From Copromyces sp. CBS 386.78 (lineage: Eukaryota; Ascomycota; Sordariomycetes; Sordariales; Sordariaceae): a stretch of 64,000 nt of DNA. The position numbers and the translations under genes are program-made. Where the stretch lies: assembly GCA_030685235.1 (NCBI GenBank), contig MU839248.1:23202-87201 (forward strand), given 5' to 3'. Shown here piece after piece: positions 10,618 to 19,818 of the stretch. The notes beneath the pieces are model-generated. The model was given only the letters and a program-made list of their open reading frames with translations. It was not told the origin of the DNA and did no database searches. Each line of letters begins with the position of its first letter. Positions within the stretch are counted from its first letter, which is position 1.

Positions 10618-11175
10618 CGGAGTGATCCGAGCACCACACAGCCCAGCATTTTCGGTTGGGGGCGGCGCGAAGAAGCAACGAAAGAGCAAATGGAAAGCCG
10701 AACAAAAGCGGAAGGAACAATGTCCCGCGTTGGCTACCTCTACAAGCCCCAGGCTACGGACGGATGCTTCCAGGCAGCAGTGCATTTCAAAGACAGAGAG
10801 ACAGACAGACGCGGCAGGAACACTCGACTCCAACATTCTCCCGCAAGCAACACCAAATCCAGAAAAACAACAACCCAACAACAATCAAGTCTGCCGAAGC
10901 GGTAGACCAGGCATCGACCGTTTGGCACCGTACCGTGTTGCCCACCGATCGACTCTCTGACAAGACTCTCCGACTTGTACAAACATGCCCAACAGCAAGT
11001 CAAACAAGTTCGACCGTTGTGTTTCAGATGCATCGATGGATTTCGACGCCATCCTTTGTTTCTGCTGTTTGTTCCAGCACCGCAGGCTATAACTAATCGC
11101 AAGATTTCTCCGACGCCCTCCGCATTCCTTTGCCCAAACCATCAGCTAACCTTCTCCTCGACAGACCGCTTTTCT

Positions 11176-12113
11176 CTAGTTGATCAATCCAAAGAACTTC
11201 AACATCACCTGCTCATTCGTCGGTGCCACATGCCCCACGCCTGCGCCCATATACCCAACCAGTTTGCTGCCATCTCCATACACAATCTGTGTATACGCCT
11301 GGCTCGGGACGCCAGTGATATTCTTCGAGAATTCCACTCCCAAGACATTCGACCACTGCTTCAGGGCTTCCATCGCACACCTCGGATACACCAGCGTGTC
11401 GGCCGCGCCATGGATAATCTGCATCCTTGGTCTGCGTCCCGTATATCCGGGGTAAGAATTCCTCACAAAGTTGCCCCATTCCTGCGGAGTGTGCTGCAGT
11501 CCCCTGGCGCAGGTCTGGTTGGATGAGAAAGGAGTAGCCGACTCAGCGCCTGCGAAGCAAGCGTGCGCAACGCCCGAGTACGTAGCTCCGGCCTCGAACA
11601 CCTCCGGGTAAGTGCCCGCGAGGACGTTAGTCATCATACCGCCGGAAGAGCTGCCCATCACATAGACACGCGAAGCGTCGGCCTTGTATTTGGCAATGGT
11701 GTAGTTCACCATGGCAACGATGCCGAGGGAGTCGCCCCCGGCCCCATGCGTGAGAGAGGCAGGATCGTTAACACCCCAACAGTTGGACATGTTGGGTGTT
11801 CCGGGGTAGATGAGGATGAAGCCGTTTTGGTCGGCGTAGGAGGGAAGGCGTGTGCCCGAGTACCAGGAAGGAGCGGTCCCGCCACAGCCGTGGAGCTGTC
11901 ATTGCCTCGTTAGCACCGCGTTTTTCTAGAGAGGAGGGAAGTAGAGGTACTCACAGCTACAATGATGGCGGGCTTTGTGGCCAGCTTGTCAGGGACGTAG
12001 GTGTACATCTGGATCTTGGTTGGGTTACTGCCCCAGTTCGTCACCTGTTGCAGCGAGGCACAGAGGCCCGTGGCCGCGGTGAGGGCGAGGCCAAAAAGTG
12101 TTCTGGCCAACAT
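11176..12113 (-). CDS. Secreted acetylxylan esterase-like enzyme, carbohydrate esterase family CE1
   Basis: Exons 12113..11955 and 11895..11176 (59-bp intron, phase 0) encode 292 aa. The first 19-20 residues (MLARTLFGLALTAATGLCA) form a signal peptide. The mature enzyme shows the alpha/beta-hydrolase features of CE1 esterases and PHB-depolymerase-like enzymes: LHGCGG (54-59, oxyanion region), the nucleophile elbow GSSSG with Ser136, HGAADTLVYP carrying the acidic residue, and GHVAP with His275. It should remove acetyl (possibly feruloyl) groups from xylan outside the cell, assisting xylanases. There is no cellulose-binding module; the protein ends at KFFGLIN, the end of the catalytic domain. 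Length and motif order fit acetylxylan esterases of Aspergillus and Neurospora. Acetyl versus feruloyl specificity is inferred, not proven. Confidence 0.92.
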
Positions 12114-13908
12114 GGTGAAAAGGGTGAAGGAAATAATCGAGGTATTACCGTATTAGTAGATGATGGCTAACTGCTTGCTTTCCCCAGATTCTCGATCCGA
12201 ACTAGCATGGCGCCAGACCATTTATACTTCACTCATCATCTAAAGGACACCTCTGAGGCTACTCCACGCGGCCACGAATCTCCTCGATTAAGTGAACATC
12301 GTCCGCCTCGACAACGTTTCCACGATCCTGTGCATAAAAAGCCTGGCCCAATCGAAGTGGCCGTCCAACAGCGAAACTCCCAACTAGGCAAACTCCGAAA
12401 ACTCCGTAAGCGATGTTGCCCTCGTGTCAGGGAACGGGAATCTCGAGGTACATTCGGCAAAACAAGATACACGCACAGATGGCGGGTAAATGCCCTCGTC
12501 AACCCGTCACAACGTCGTATTTCCCCAACTGTGCAGTGTCGCCCAGATCTTGGTATGGTACCCCAGAGCGTCCAAATAACCTTTTGACTTTTCGGAGCCA
12601 AAGAGCCGCAGCTTCGGCAAGTGGTGTCGGTAATTGGGAATAGCCTCACCGTTGACACTCGTCTGTCATTGGCGTGGAAGCAGACTAGGTGACTTCAGCC
12701 ATGCTTCGTTCTAATGCCAGTGCATTGAAGCAACACCTGATCTCCGAGAGGGACTTGACGCGATGATCTGACCAAATCTCTAGCGCTGTATCTTCCCTCT
12801 TTCTCCTGTCATGGGGAATACCTTTCCCCGTTCCCTGGCTAGAAACTTCAGTGTCATGCTGGTTTATGTCATTCGTGGGGAAGGACACTCTGTTCCATTT
12901 GCCGCTGACTGTATCCGAAGTGACAGCGATGGGAGCCAGCAATGATCGATCGTATCATCCATATTGGTGTGTTCATTATGGGTGAAATGCGGCCTTTTGC
13001 AAGCCCGTGTATCCGGACGGCGAGCTATCAACAGTTCCGGAGTAGATGTTACACATCCACATCTTGTTGAATCGATTGGCGTCGACTCCCTCCTGCGCAT
13101 TCACCGTCTGTTTTCATCATGGCAACTTGTCCCACTTCCATCTGACCTTCGTCAAAGTTGCGGCCAATTCCAAGGTGCAAGATGAGTGTGCCTTCAAGAG
13201 TCTATGGAAGTGTTTGGACATGGACGCATCAACACCGACGGGGGTTCCAACATCGCCATCCAGGTCCAGTGACCAGGGACATGTACCTATCCATACTCTC
13301 AGCCAAATAACCCTTTGACGTTATTCCTTGGTTGGCTTTGGCCAGCGCTTCGCCGACCGCGCCGTGCCACAACATGGGGAACCCTTTGTTCCTTATTCCC
13401 AAGCTTTGAGCGACCAACTGGCAACTGTCCATTCAGCTAGACGCTCTCTTGCAACAAGGCACAATGGACTTGCGAGGCGCTTTGAGCACGAAGCTACCGC
13501 GATGTCACTGCCAGTCAAAACTGGAAGCGCCGATACGTCGCCGATTGTCGACTGCACTTTTTATACTTCTTGCGCCGGTTTAACAATACCAGCAACGGCG
13601 ACATCGAGGCGGAAGCTATAAGGGTGCTGGCAAGCTCGTAGTTTGTTGCGCCCTTCTGTCCCGTCAGACACACTTGTTGCCATTCCAAATCCGTTGACCT
13701 CCATTCCTTCTTCTCGTCTTATCGAAACACTTTTCTTGATCTGTTACAGTACCTGCACTTGAATTCCTCCGTATTTCTTTCAGCTGTTGTGCTGGCCGGA
13801 TTGGACCATCTCAGTTGGCTACTGGATAGCCTGAGACCTCGTCTCCGACCCCTGCGCAACACTGTGCCGTCAACCACTTCCCATCAGCAGACTTGCCTTG
13901 AAGCGGAG
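12114..13908. other. Intergenic region between divergent secreted-protein genes
   Basis: About 1.8 kb lies between two divergent genes and should contain both promoters. Open frames in it are short and unconvincing on both strands. The last 250 bp are CT-rich, consistent with a fungal promoter and leader. I see no RNA gene or repeat here. Confidence 0.45.
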
Positions 13909-14670
13909 ATGCCCTCCCCGTGTCGTACCTTCCTTTCCTTCCTCCGCATAGGACAGGCCATCCTCTCAGCCTTGACCTTAAGCTTGCCTTCCACAGCAAT
14001 CGCCCTTCCCGCACCCGAACCCGGTTCCGTAATCGGATCCCTTCCATCGGCTGTCTCCCAGGTCGCGAAAGATCTCAACGGACGCGATGACCACGGTCCG
14101 ACCAACACAACTGGGGGCGGCGCTTGCTTCAAAACGACATACCCATCCCTCTCCGCCTCCCCCGACAAGCAGGTCCCGTACATCATGTCCCTCGTATGCC
14201 CCGAACACGGACTCGGAAACGGCACAGACATAGCTTTCACCATCCCCAAGGACGCCATCGGTGTCGGTGCTTGCACCCTCTTCTTTGCTCTTCCCCCGCC
14301 GTCGGCGAACGTAACCGGCAAAGCTAGAATTGATATCCGGTCCATCGACGGACCTGCGCCAGGGGGGTTGGCTGGGACAGTTTCTATTCCCGAGGCAGGA
14401 GCAGGACCTATAAATGGGACCACGGCGTCCAAGAAGAACAAGAGACACAACGGAGAGCAACACGGGGATACCGATAAACCGGAGGGAAACGCGCAGGATC
14501 AATGTGGTGATAAGTGTGGAAAGGCAAGGGAGGTCAATAGCTTTCCGTGCAGAGAGAAGATGGCGTTTAGGTTGTCGGTCAACAATGATGATGGGAAATA
14601 CAAGAACGGGAATGAAGTGAGCTTTTTGGAGGGAGAGGGGAGTGGGTTTTGGATTAGGTATGGGTGTTGA
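13909..14670 (+). CDS. Secreted protein of unknown function, Cys-containing
   Basis: The frame stays open from 13759, but the first ATG is at 13909, giving 253 aa. It begins MPSPCRTFLSFLRIGQAI and continues LSALTLSLPSTAIALPAP, a hydrophobic stretch ending in a plausible signal-peptidase site before PAPEPGS. The mature part has NGT and NVT glycosylation sequons, single cysteines in GGACFKTTYP, SLVCPEHG and GVGACTLFF, a basic and polar linker with KKNKRH, and a C-terminal block (NSFPCREKMAFRLSV, GFWIRYGC). The spaced cysteines and beta-strand-like pattern recall secreted But2-like fungal proteins, but the match is weak. No enzyme motif is visible. No intron is needed. Confidence 0.7.
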   Translation: MPSPCRTFLSFLRIGQAILSALTLSLPSTAIALPAPEPGSVIGSLPSAVSQVAKDLNGRDDHGPTNTTGGGACFKTTYPSLSASPDKQVPYIMSLVCPEHGLGNGTDIAFTIPKDAIGVGACTLFFALPPPSANVTGKARIDIRSIDGPAPGGLAGTVSIPEAGAGPINGTTASKKNKRHNGEQHGDTDKPEGNAQDQCGDKCGKAREVNSFPCREKMAFRLSVNNDDGKYKNGNEVSFLEGEGSGFWIRYGC

Positions 14671-14931
14671 TGATTCGTTGTGAACTATACTGGCCCTGAG
14701 AGGATGTACTCATTTGGAATGTGGTACGTGGGTGTTGACTGGTTCCCCGGAGGAGCTGTGTCCTGTGTAATGGCCGGAGGAATGAGGGTGAGGAGACGAG
14801 ACACTACCTTAGTGATGATGACCGGAAGGCGGGTGCTGGACACTTTGCTAGCCAGAAGTAATGAAGGGCAAGCTCGATTGTGGGTGGAATTGAACTGATT
14901 CGTGATGTCGTGGCCTACATGAGATGCATTT

Positions 14932-15439
14932 TCAGTGCAATTCTAACCCTCGACCATCCAACATGGCGTCAGCGATGTTGCGGAAGTACTCCCAGCTTGA
15001 AGACAGAGGGCCGCAGTCGGTAAAGCCGTTGATGGATGCCGTTGCTATGGGACCAATTATTGGTCCTTTCTCCTTTGAGTACTCCGATATGGCACCGATG
15101 GTTGGGAAGATGAAGGACGCATTGAAGTTCGGCTTGGGCCATCGTCCATTGCGACATGGTGTGTTCTTGCGTTTTGACCAGCCACCAGTACTGCCCGGCG
15201 GAGAAGCGGTCGGATAGCGTGACGGAAGAGTGCAGCAGCTTTTCGACGTGGGATTTGAGGGCATCTTTGCTTATCGAGAACATGAATCGTTCGAGACGGA
15301 TGCGCATTGGGTCGTTGTCTTTCCAGTCATCGTAGGAATTCCACCGGTCGGGGGGACGTTGTTTCTTGGGATGTTCGTGTAGAAGAGGGGTGACGGAAGT
15401 GGACTTGTCGAGTCGGGGATTATCACCAAGGAAAGCCAT
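14932..15439 (-). pseudogene. Broken aminoglycoside-phosphotransferase (APH)-like gene, internally deleted
   Basis: The first part, from the ATG at 15439, reads WNSYDDWKDNDPMRIRLERF and ends SSVTLSDRFSAGQYW, as at the start of fungal APH-family kinases. The sequence then jumps, in another frame, to FNASFIFPTIGAISEY with GPIIGPIATA and CGPLSSSWEYFRNIADAML. That block belongs well downstream in these proteins. The ATP-binding and linker parts between them are missing, the catalytic HxD..N loop never appears, and the frame ends at GLELH after about 60 residues. No splice pair restores the frame cleanly. I therefore call it a remnant with an internal deletion and a lost 3' end, not a working gene. 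Confidence 0.6.
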
Positions 15440-15904
15440 GGTGGTGATGGTGGTGGTGACCACTTACACGGGGCCAGACAGCGGGATCAGGTGGCGAAAC
15501 TGAATTCGGGTGTTGCTGATGCCAGAATCTGTTACTTCACAGCAAGTTTCTGTTGAGAATGGCTCGATCTTTTAACCTGAAGTTCGATCTATGTCCGTTT
15601 GGGGATTTTTTGTTTGAGAGTGACGGAATCAGAGGGGCGTGAGCATGAAAGGGAGTGATGTTTACAACCACAATTCCTACAACATGATGCAACCCGTCTA
15701 CCATCGCTTTTGCGCGCAATCCCACGTCTTATCTTGGAATATCAATTCCGACTTGAACCAGATATTGCCATAACGACGCACTTATTGGGCTGTAGGTGTT
15801 GGTCCGACGCAGTGTCATGTCGTGCGGTATGGTTGTGCGAGACCATCATTTCCTTGTGGTGTCGCAGATAAAAAAGCCAAATTGAGTGAAATTTGCTAAC
15901 AAGC
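15440..15904. other. Intergenic region upstream of the tRNA genes
   Basis: About 465 bp holds no convincing gene. A GTAAGT sequence on the minus strand just upstream of the APH remnant (near 15,470) could be a relic donor of a lost first exon. Confidence 0.35.
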
Positions 15905-15990
15905 GGTTGTATAGTGTAGCGGTTATCACTCCGGATTCTGAATCCCCTCAGAACATTCCGGCAACCCCGGTTCGATTCCGGGTACGACCT
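15905..15990 (+). tRNA. tRNA-Gln (anticodon CTG), intron-containing
   Basis: The 86-nt gene folds as a cloverleaf: acceptor GGTTGTA pairs with TACGACC, box B is GGTTCGATTCC, and the anticodon loop reads TTCTGA. A 14-nt intron follows the base after the anticodon (ATCCCCTCAGAACA); removing it leaves the stem CCGGA/TCCGG. A T run in the downstream flank can end Pol III transcription. Confidence 0.95.
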
Positions 15991-16093
15991 GTTTTTGAAC
16001 TTTTTGTTCTCTTTTTCTCTTTTGCGTCGCCAAGCTTGAGGCTTTTTTCTTATAAGCCAAGATTTTTGCTGCCGCACAACAAGTCAACAACAA

Positions 16094-16179
16094 GGTTGTA
16101 TAGTGTAGCGGTTATCACTCCGGATTCTGAATCCCCTCAGAACATTCCGGCAACCCCGGTTCGATTCCGGGTACGACCT
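16094..16179 (+). tRNA. tRNA-Gln (anticodon CTG), intron-containing, second copy
   Basis: Identical over 86 nt to the copy at 15905, including the 14-nt intron. The unrelated flank in between shows that only the gene and a few bases were duplicated or conserved. Confidence 0.95.
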
Positions 16180-16546
16180 GATGTTTTGCGATTTTGTCTT
16201 CCTAACGAACTTTCTTTTTTTTCCCTGCTTCAGCAACAGCGAAGTTCATGGAAAGCATCATCACTCAAGCTAGGATGACGCACAATTAAAGGTACCTATC
16301 AAGATGTGGGCAACACGAAGGACATGAACAACACTTTTTGCTGCAGGGAACGGAATTTACAGATCCAATCGTGCCTTCTCAACACTCATCTTTGAATTGA
16401 ACAGCACTTGACATCTTTCCCAGGACATTAGCAACAAAAAGAGAGTCAGGCCAGCTACTCGTCAGGGCTCGCAGCCATTAAGAGGACAGGCGATTCGAGC
16501 CCTGAGAAGTAACAAGCTGAAGCTGGAAAAAAAAGGAAAAAAAGAC

Positions 16547-16631
16547 AGGTCGTACCCGGAATCGAACCGGGGTTGCCGGAATGGTCTGAAGACATCAGAA
16601 TCCGGAGTGATAACCGCTACACTATACAACC
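16547..16631 (-). tRNA. tRNA-Gln (anticodon CTG), intron-containing, third copy, inverted
   Basis: On the minus strand, the same mature tRNA as the two upstream copies with a different 13-nt intron (TGTCTTCAGACCA). A T run follows on the minus strand (A-rich on plus, 16526-16543), consistent with Pol III termination. Confidence 0.95.
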
Positions 16632-18212
16632 TTCACAAGCGGATGATGATTATTCATTGTTGACCTGCGTGCTGGGAGTGCGGCCTTGATCAACCCATCT
16701 ATGCCCTAATCAAGGTGGAGATCGGGCATGCGGTGGATTCGTGCTTTGGACGGGACCCTGGGTAACGATGAGGCCGGGATGGCCCGCTCCGGATGGCGGA
16801 GACTCCACAGGGGTTCAAGCTGAGGACGTCATGGGCAAAGCTATCGCAAGGGGAATGCTTGGTGACCAATATGTGTTCATGCGTGTATCTTGTGTCTTTC
16901 GCGATTGACGACCGTTTAACTCGTAGACTGTCCTTGCCGGCCACCTGGCAGGTACTCGTGTCATCGTGTGGGTTCAAATCACCTGTAACAGCCCTTTGCA
17001 CACTGGGCCTGAAGGGCGTTTCTAGCCCAGACGCAGACGAGTACGGCTGGGCGGAGACGAAGGCAGAGTTGCGGAAGCATAGCCTAAGCCACCGCCCAAC
17101 TTGGAAGCTTCTGCATCTCGGTGCAACAAAGAACCAGTTGCACCCAGGCACAGGTTCGGCACACATGCGGGTAGTGTAGCCGATATTTTGTGATGGCTGT
17201 CATCCCTTCTTTTAGCTTTGACTATCCGTCCGTTCCCAGTTCCGATGGAGGCTGGAGGCGCCACTAAGGCCTGGAACAGAAGCCACGGGTATACCCTTCC
17301 GAGCGGCCCGCGGGGGGGTTCTCGAAGCCGGCACGGGTTGATCATGTCTCATATTCAATGGATGGAAAATTTGTCTCTTGGAACGACCCGGAGGAGGTTA
17401 CATGGCAGTTTTGCGCTGGTATGCGTGCGACTGTGACACAGGCTTGGCAGTGGTTCTTCAGCTCGTGGGACTCGGAATGGGACTGTGTTTCATGTTTTCG
17501 TGACGGCGTAAGTAGAGACGTCGAGTAGCTAGCCACATATTCTCGGTCGGCCGTGGTTGTGAACAGGCATGGATCTCGGCTGGGATTATGGTTGTCGAGG
17601 TAGACGAAAGGTGTGCCCGGCCTGGAAAGCAACTGTTGGAACGCGACGTCGGGCCAATACATATGCTTTGGCAACAGCAATCTGTCCAAGCCAGCATTGA
17701 TGTCAGCATTTGCTCAGCCGTAACCGAATATCTCTAGGGAGAGGCATTGAGTCGAGTGGAAGTGGTCGGATTGCAGGTTGGTAGTCGCCAACCCCTTGCA
17801 CTCGGGACGCGGATCACCGTTGATGCCCATGGTCGAGCCTTGTGCCCAAGTAACAGGGGAGCTGGGGGGGGAGACGTTACGATTTGGGACTGGAGATTGG
17901 GCTTCTGGGCTGAAGGTAGCGAATGTTGGAGGAATGGAAAGACGGTGGGAAGGACAAGAGAACAAACGAATTGCAATCGACAGGAGCAACTGAAACAGTG
18001 ACGAAGGGCAACGGCAAGGCAGTGGCTGGTCGGAACAGGTGGGGGGCTGTCAATCATGTCGGGTGCGACAGGGGCACGATAAGCGGAAGACCCACTATAA
18101 ATGCGCATCAGCCAGGAACTAACGCCAAGGAACGGCGAAGCTGTGGAGACACATTTCGAGAAGCACAGCACGGGCCCCCTTCTCTCATTCTGTGATGGAG
18201 AAAAGGGGATGA

Positions 18213-18236
18213 TCGTTGTTGTTGTTGTTGTTGTTG
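18213..18236. repeat. (TTG)n microsatellite
   Basis: Eight TTG-like units in a row. Confidence 0.9.
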
Positions 18237-18700
18237 CTGACATGTCGAGAATGAAATAGAAGGGTCTTGGAATTGCTACAAAGTCTAGTGTCTGTGATAT
18301 CAGATCTTCATCGTGGGCTGATCGGGTTCTAGGTACATCCATCCTGGTCTCGGGCGCCAGTCTTGGGGGACTTTGTTGGATACCTTAAGGAAGGAAGAGA
18401 GGGACATCAAAGCGAGGATTGAAGAGGGAGGGATGGATGTGCCGAGATTCGAGATTAATTGTCCCCGAGAATGTCACTTGCATTGGGCCTTACCGTGGAG
18501 CAAGAGATTTGTTACAGGCAAGCCACGTTGGATGGTAGTAGTGCTAGAGACTGTTGGTCTTTTCTGTCCACGATATTCTTTGACCAAGCAGATGGCCAAA
18601 TGCAAATTTGAATGTGTCTAGAGGTAGATATCCCATCGTGGCTGTGGTTCTCTAGAGCCCAAGTGGAAGGCAGGAACCACGGGGATCTCGCATTCTCTCC

Positions 18701-18733
18701 TGTAAGGTAAGGTAAGGTAAGGTAGGTAGGTAT
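18701..18733. repeat. (TAAGG)n / (TAGG)n simple repeat
   Basis: Four TAAGG-type units run into three TAGG units. It resembles a degenerate telomere motif in composition, but the unit is different. Confidence 0.85.
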
Positions 18734-19637
18734 TACGAACCGTATTGCCCTTCTGTCATGACTACCCTAGGTACCTGACATAATTGCTTTTTCCGAGTCA
18801 TGAATTTCCCACATCCCGTCATGCTTCACAAGCCAGGGGCTGCTGTCACCATGATCGGATGAACCTACCCAGTCAAAGTCAAGACGACATGCGCCAAAGA
18901 AGCAGTCACAACATTGACACTTCTCGTCACCTTTCAGCTTGTCCGACGTGCACCTCCTGCTGTGTTAGGTTGGTGTAATACACTCAAGTTGAAGTGCTTA
19001 AACCCCTTTCGTGACCCCTGTCGCCAATCTGGACCTCCAGTGGACTTTTAGTGCTTTTAGCGCATTGCGGTAAAATTGGGTGCGTGGCCGGGCACCTCCA
19101 GCTCTGCGGCACCACTCACGAACTGAATCGTTCCTGTGGGCAGCTTCAACACCTTGAGCAGCAAATTGAGAAAGTCCACGGCAGTCGCTCATTCAATTCT
19201 CCTCAGTTCCAACCCACGAAACCCACGACTCGACGACGAGCCCACGTCCAAGCTCCTGTCCTCAGCACATCCAGGACCCTCGATCCCCGACCCAATACGC
19301 TCGCTTCCTTCGTTCTACAGAGAGACAGAGGCACTTGGCCCGTCTCCTTTCACACACGTTCATCATATTGGATCCCAGACAGGAGGGACCCAGCTGAGAG
19401 CAGCCGCAGGTCCGGACGAACCATTCAATCATGTGTAATCACGAAACCCCTCAGCTTAGCTGACTGACCTCTCGAGTCCATCTAGACAGTCAAGCACGGC
19501 ACATTCCATACACCACCGATACCTACCGACCCTGATTTCCTATCTCTTAATCGTAAACCCTAATATCGGACACGGCTCAGTCCCAAGACCCTCGTTACAG
19601 AACAGGGCACCTCGCACACGACCGCTGTATCGAGACG

Positions 19638-19683
19638 AACCGACCGACCGACCGACCGATCGACCGACCGATCGACCGACCGA
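19638..19683. repeat. (GACC)n tetranucleotide repeat in the DOCK gene leader
   Basis: About eleven GACC/GATC units in tandem, 135 bp before the DOCK start codon. They are followed by a short GAGCT-type repeat (19,705-19,720). Both are probably transcribed as 5' UTR. Confidence 0.9.
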
Positions 19684-19818
19684 GTCAGTCTCTACTAGGA
19701 GAAGCTGAGCTGAGCTGAGCTCCAGTTCCTAGCTCAACCTAGCTCAACGTACCCGCGACGGTGACGGCGACAAATAATTCCAGACATAGATGCCTTTTAC
19801 TTGGCCAACACAGTCAAG

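Larger units (their letters stand above)
8909..11175. other. Long intergenic region with doubtful coding traces
   Basis: About 2.3 kb lies upstream of the Clr5/ankyrin gene and downstream of the esterase. Part of it (9,159-10,432, minus strand) has open frames with protein-like composition, listed separately at low confidence. The remainder holds a TTC microsatellite and no recognisable gene. Confidence 0.4.
16632..19818. other. Long intergenic region and leader of the DOCK gene
   Basis: About 3.2 kb with open frames on both strands but none with a recognisable family or convincing start. Frames at 16,793-17,179 (+), 17,342-17,689 (-) and 17,734-18,342 (-) are long enough to notice but lack family features. 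Three simple repeats are listed separately. The last several hundred bases are CT- and AC-rich and probably form the promoter and 5' UTR of the DOCK gene. Confidence 0.45.

Noticed and set aside
10361..11096. Plus-strand frames of 146-199 codons as genes
   Set aside because: They cross the TTC microsatellite, which gives a run of Phe, lie on the strand opposite other signals and resemble no family.
16940..17010. GGTTCAAATC near 16,971 as a tRNA box B
   Set aside because: No box A or cloverleaf fits upstream on either strand.
17342..17709. Minus-strand frame of about 115 codons as a gene
   Set aside because: The longest version starts at TTG, there is no family resemblance, and overlapping frames are equally open.
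17734..18342. Minus-strand frame of about 200 codons as a gene
   Set aside because: Low-complexity Ser/Pro/Thr composition, driven partly by the TTG microsatellite, and no domain.
18701..18733. Interstitial telomere repeat
   Set aside because: The unit is TAAGG/TAGG, not TTAGGG, and the run is only 33 bases.
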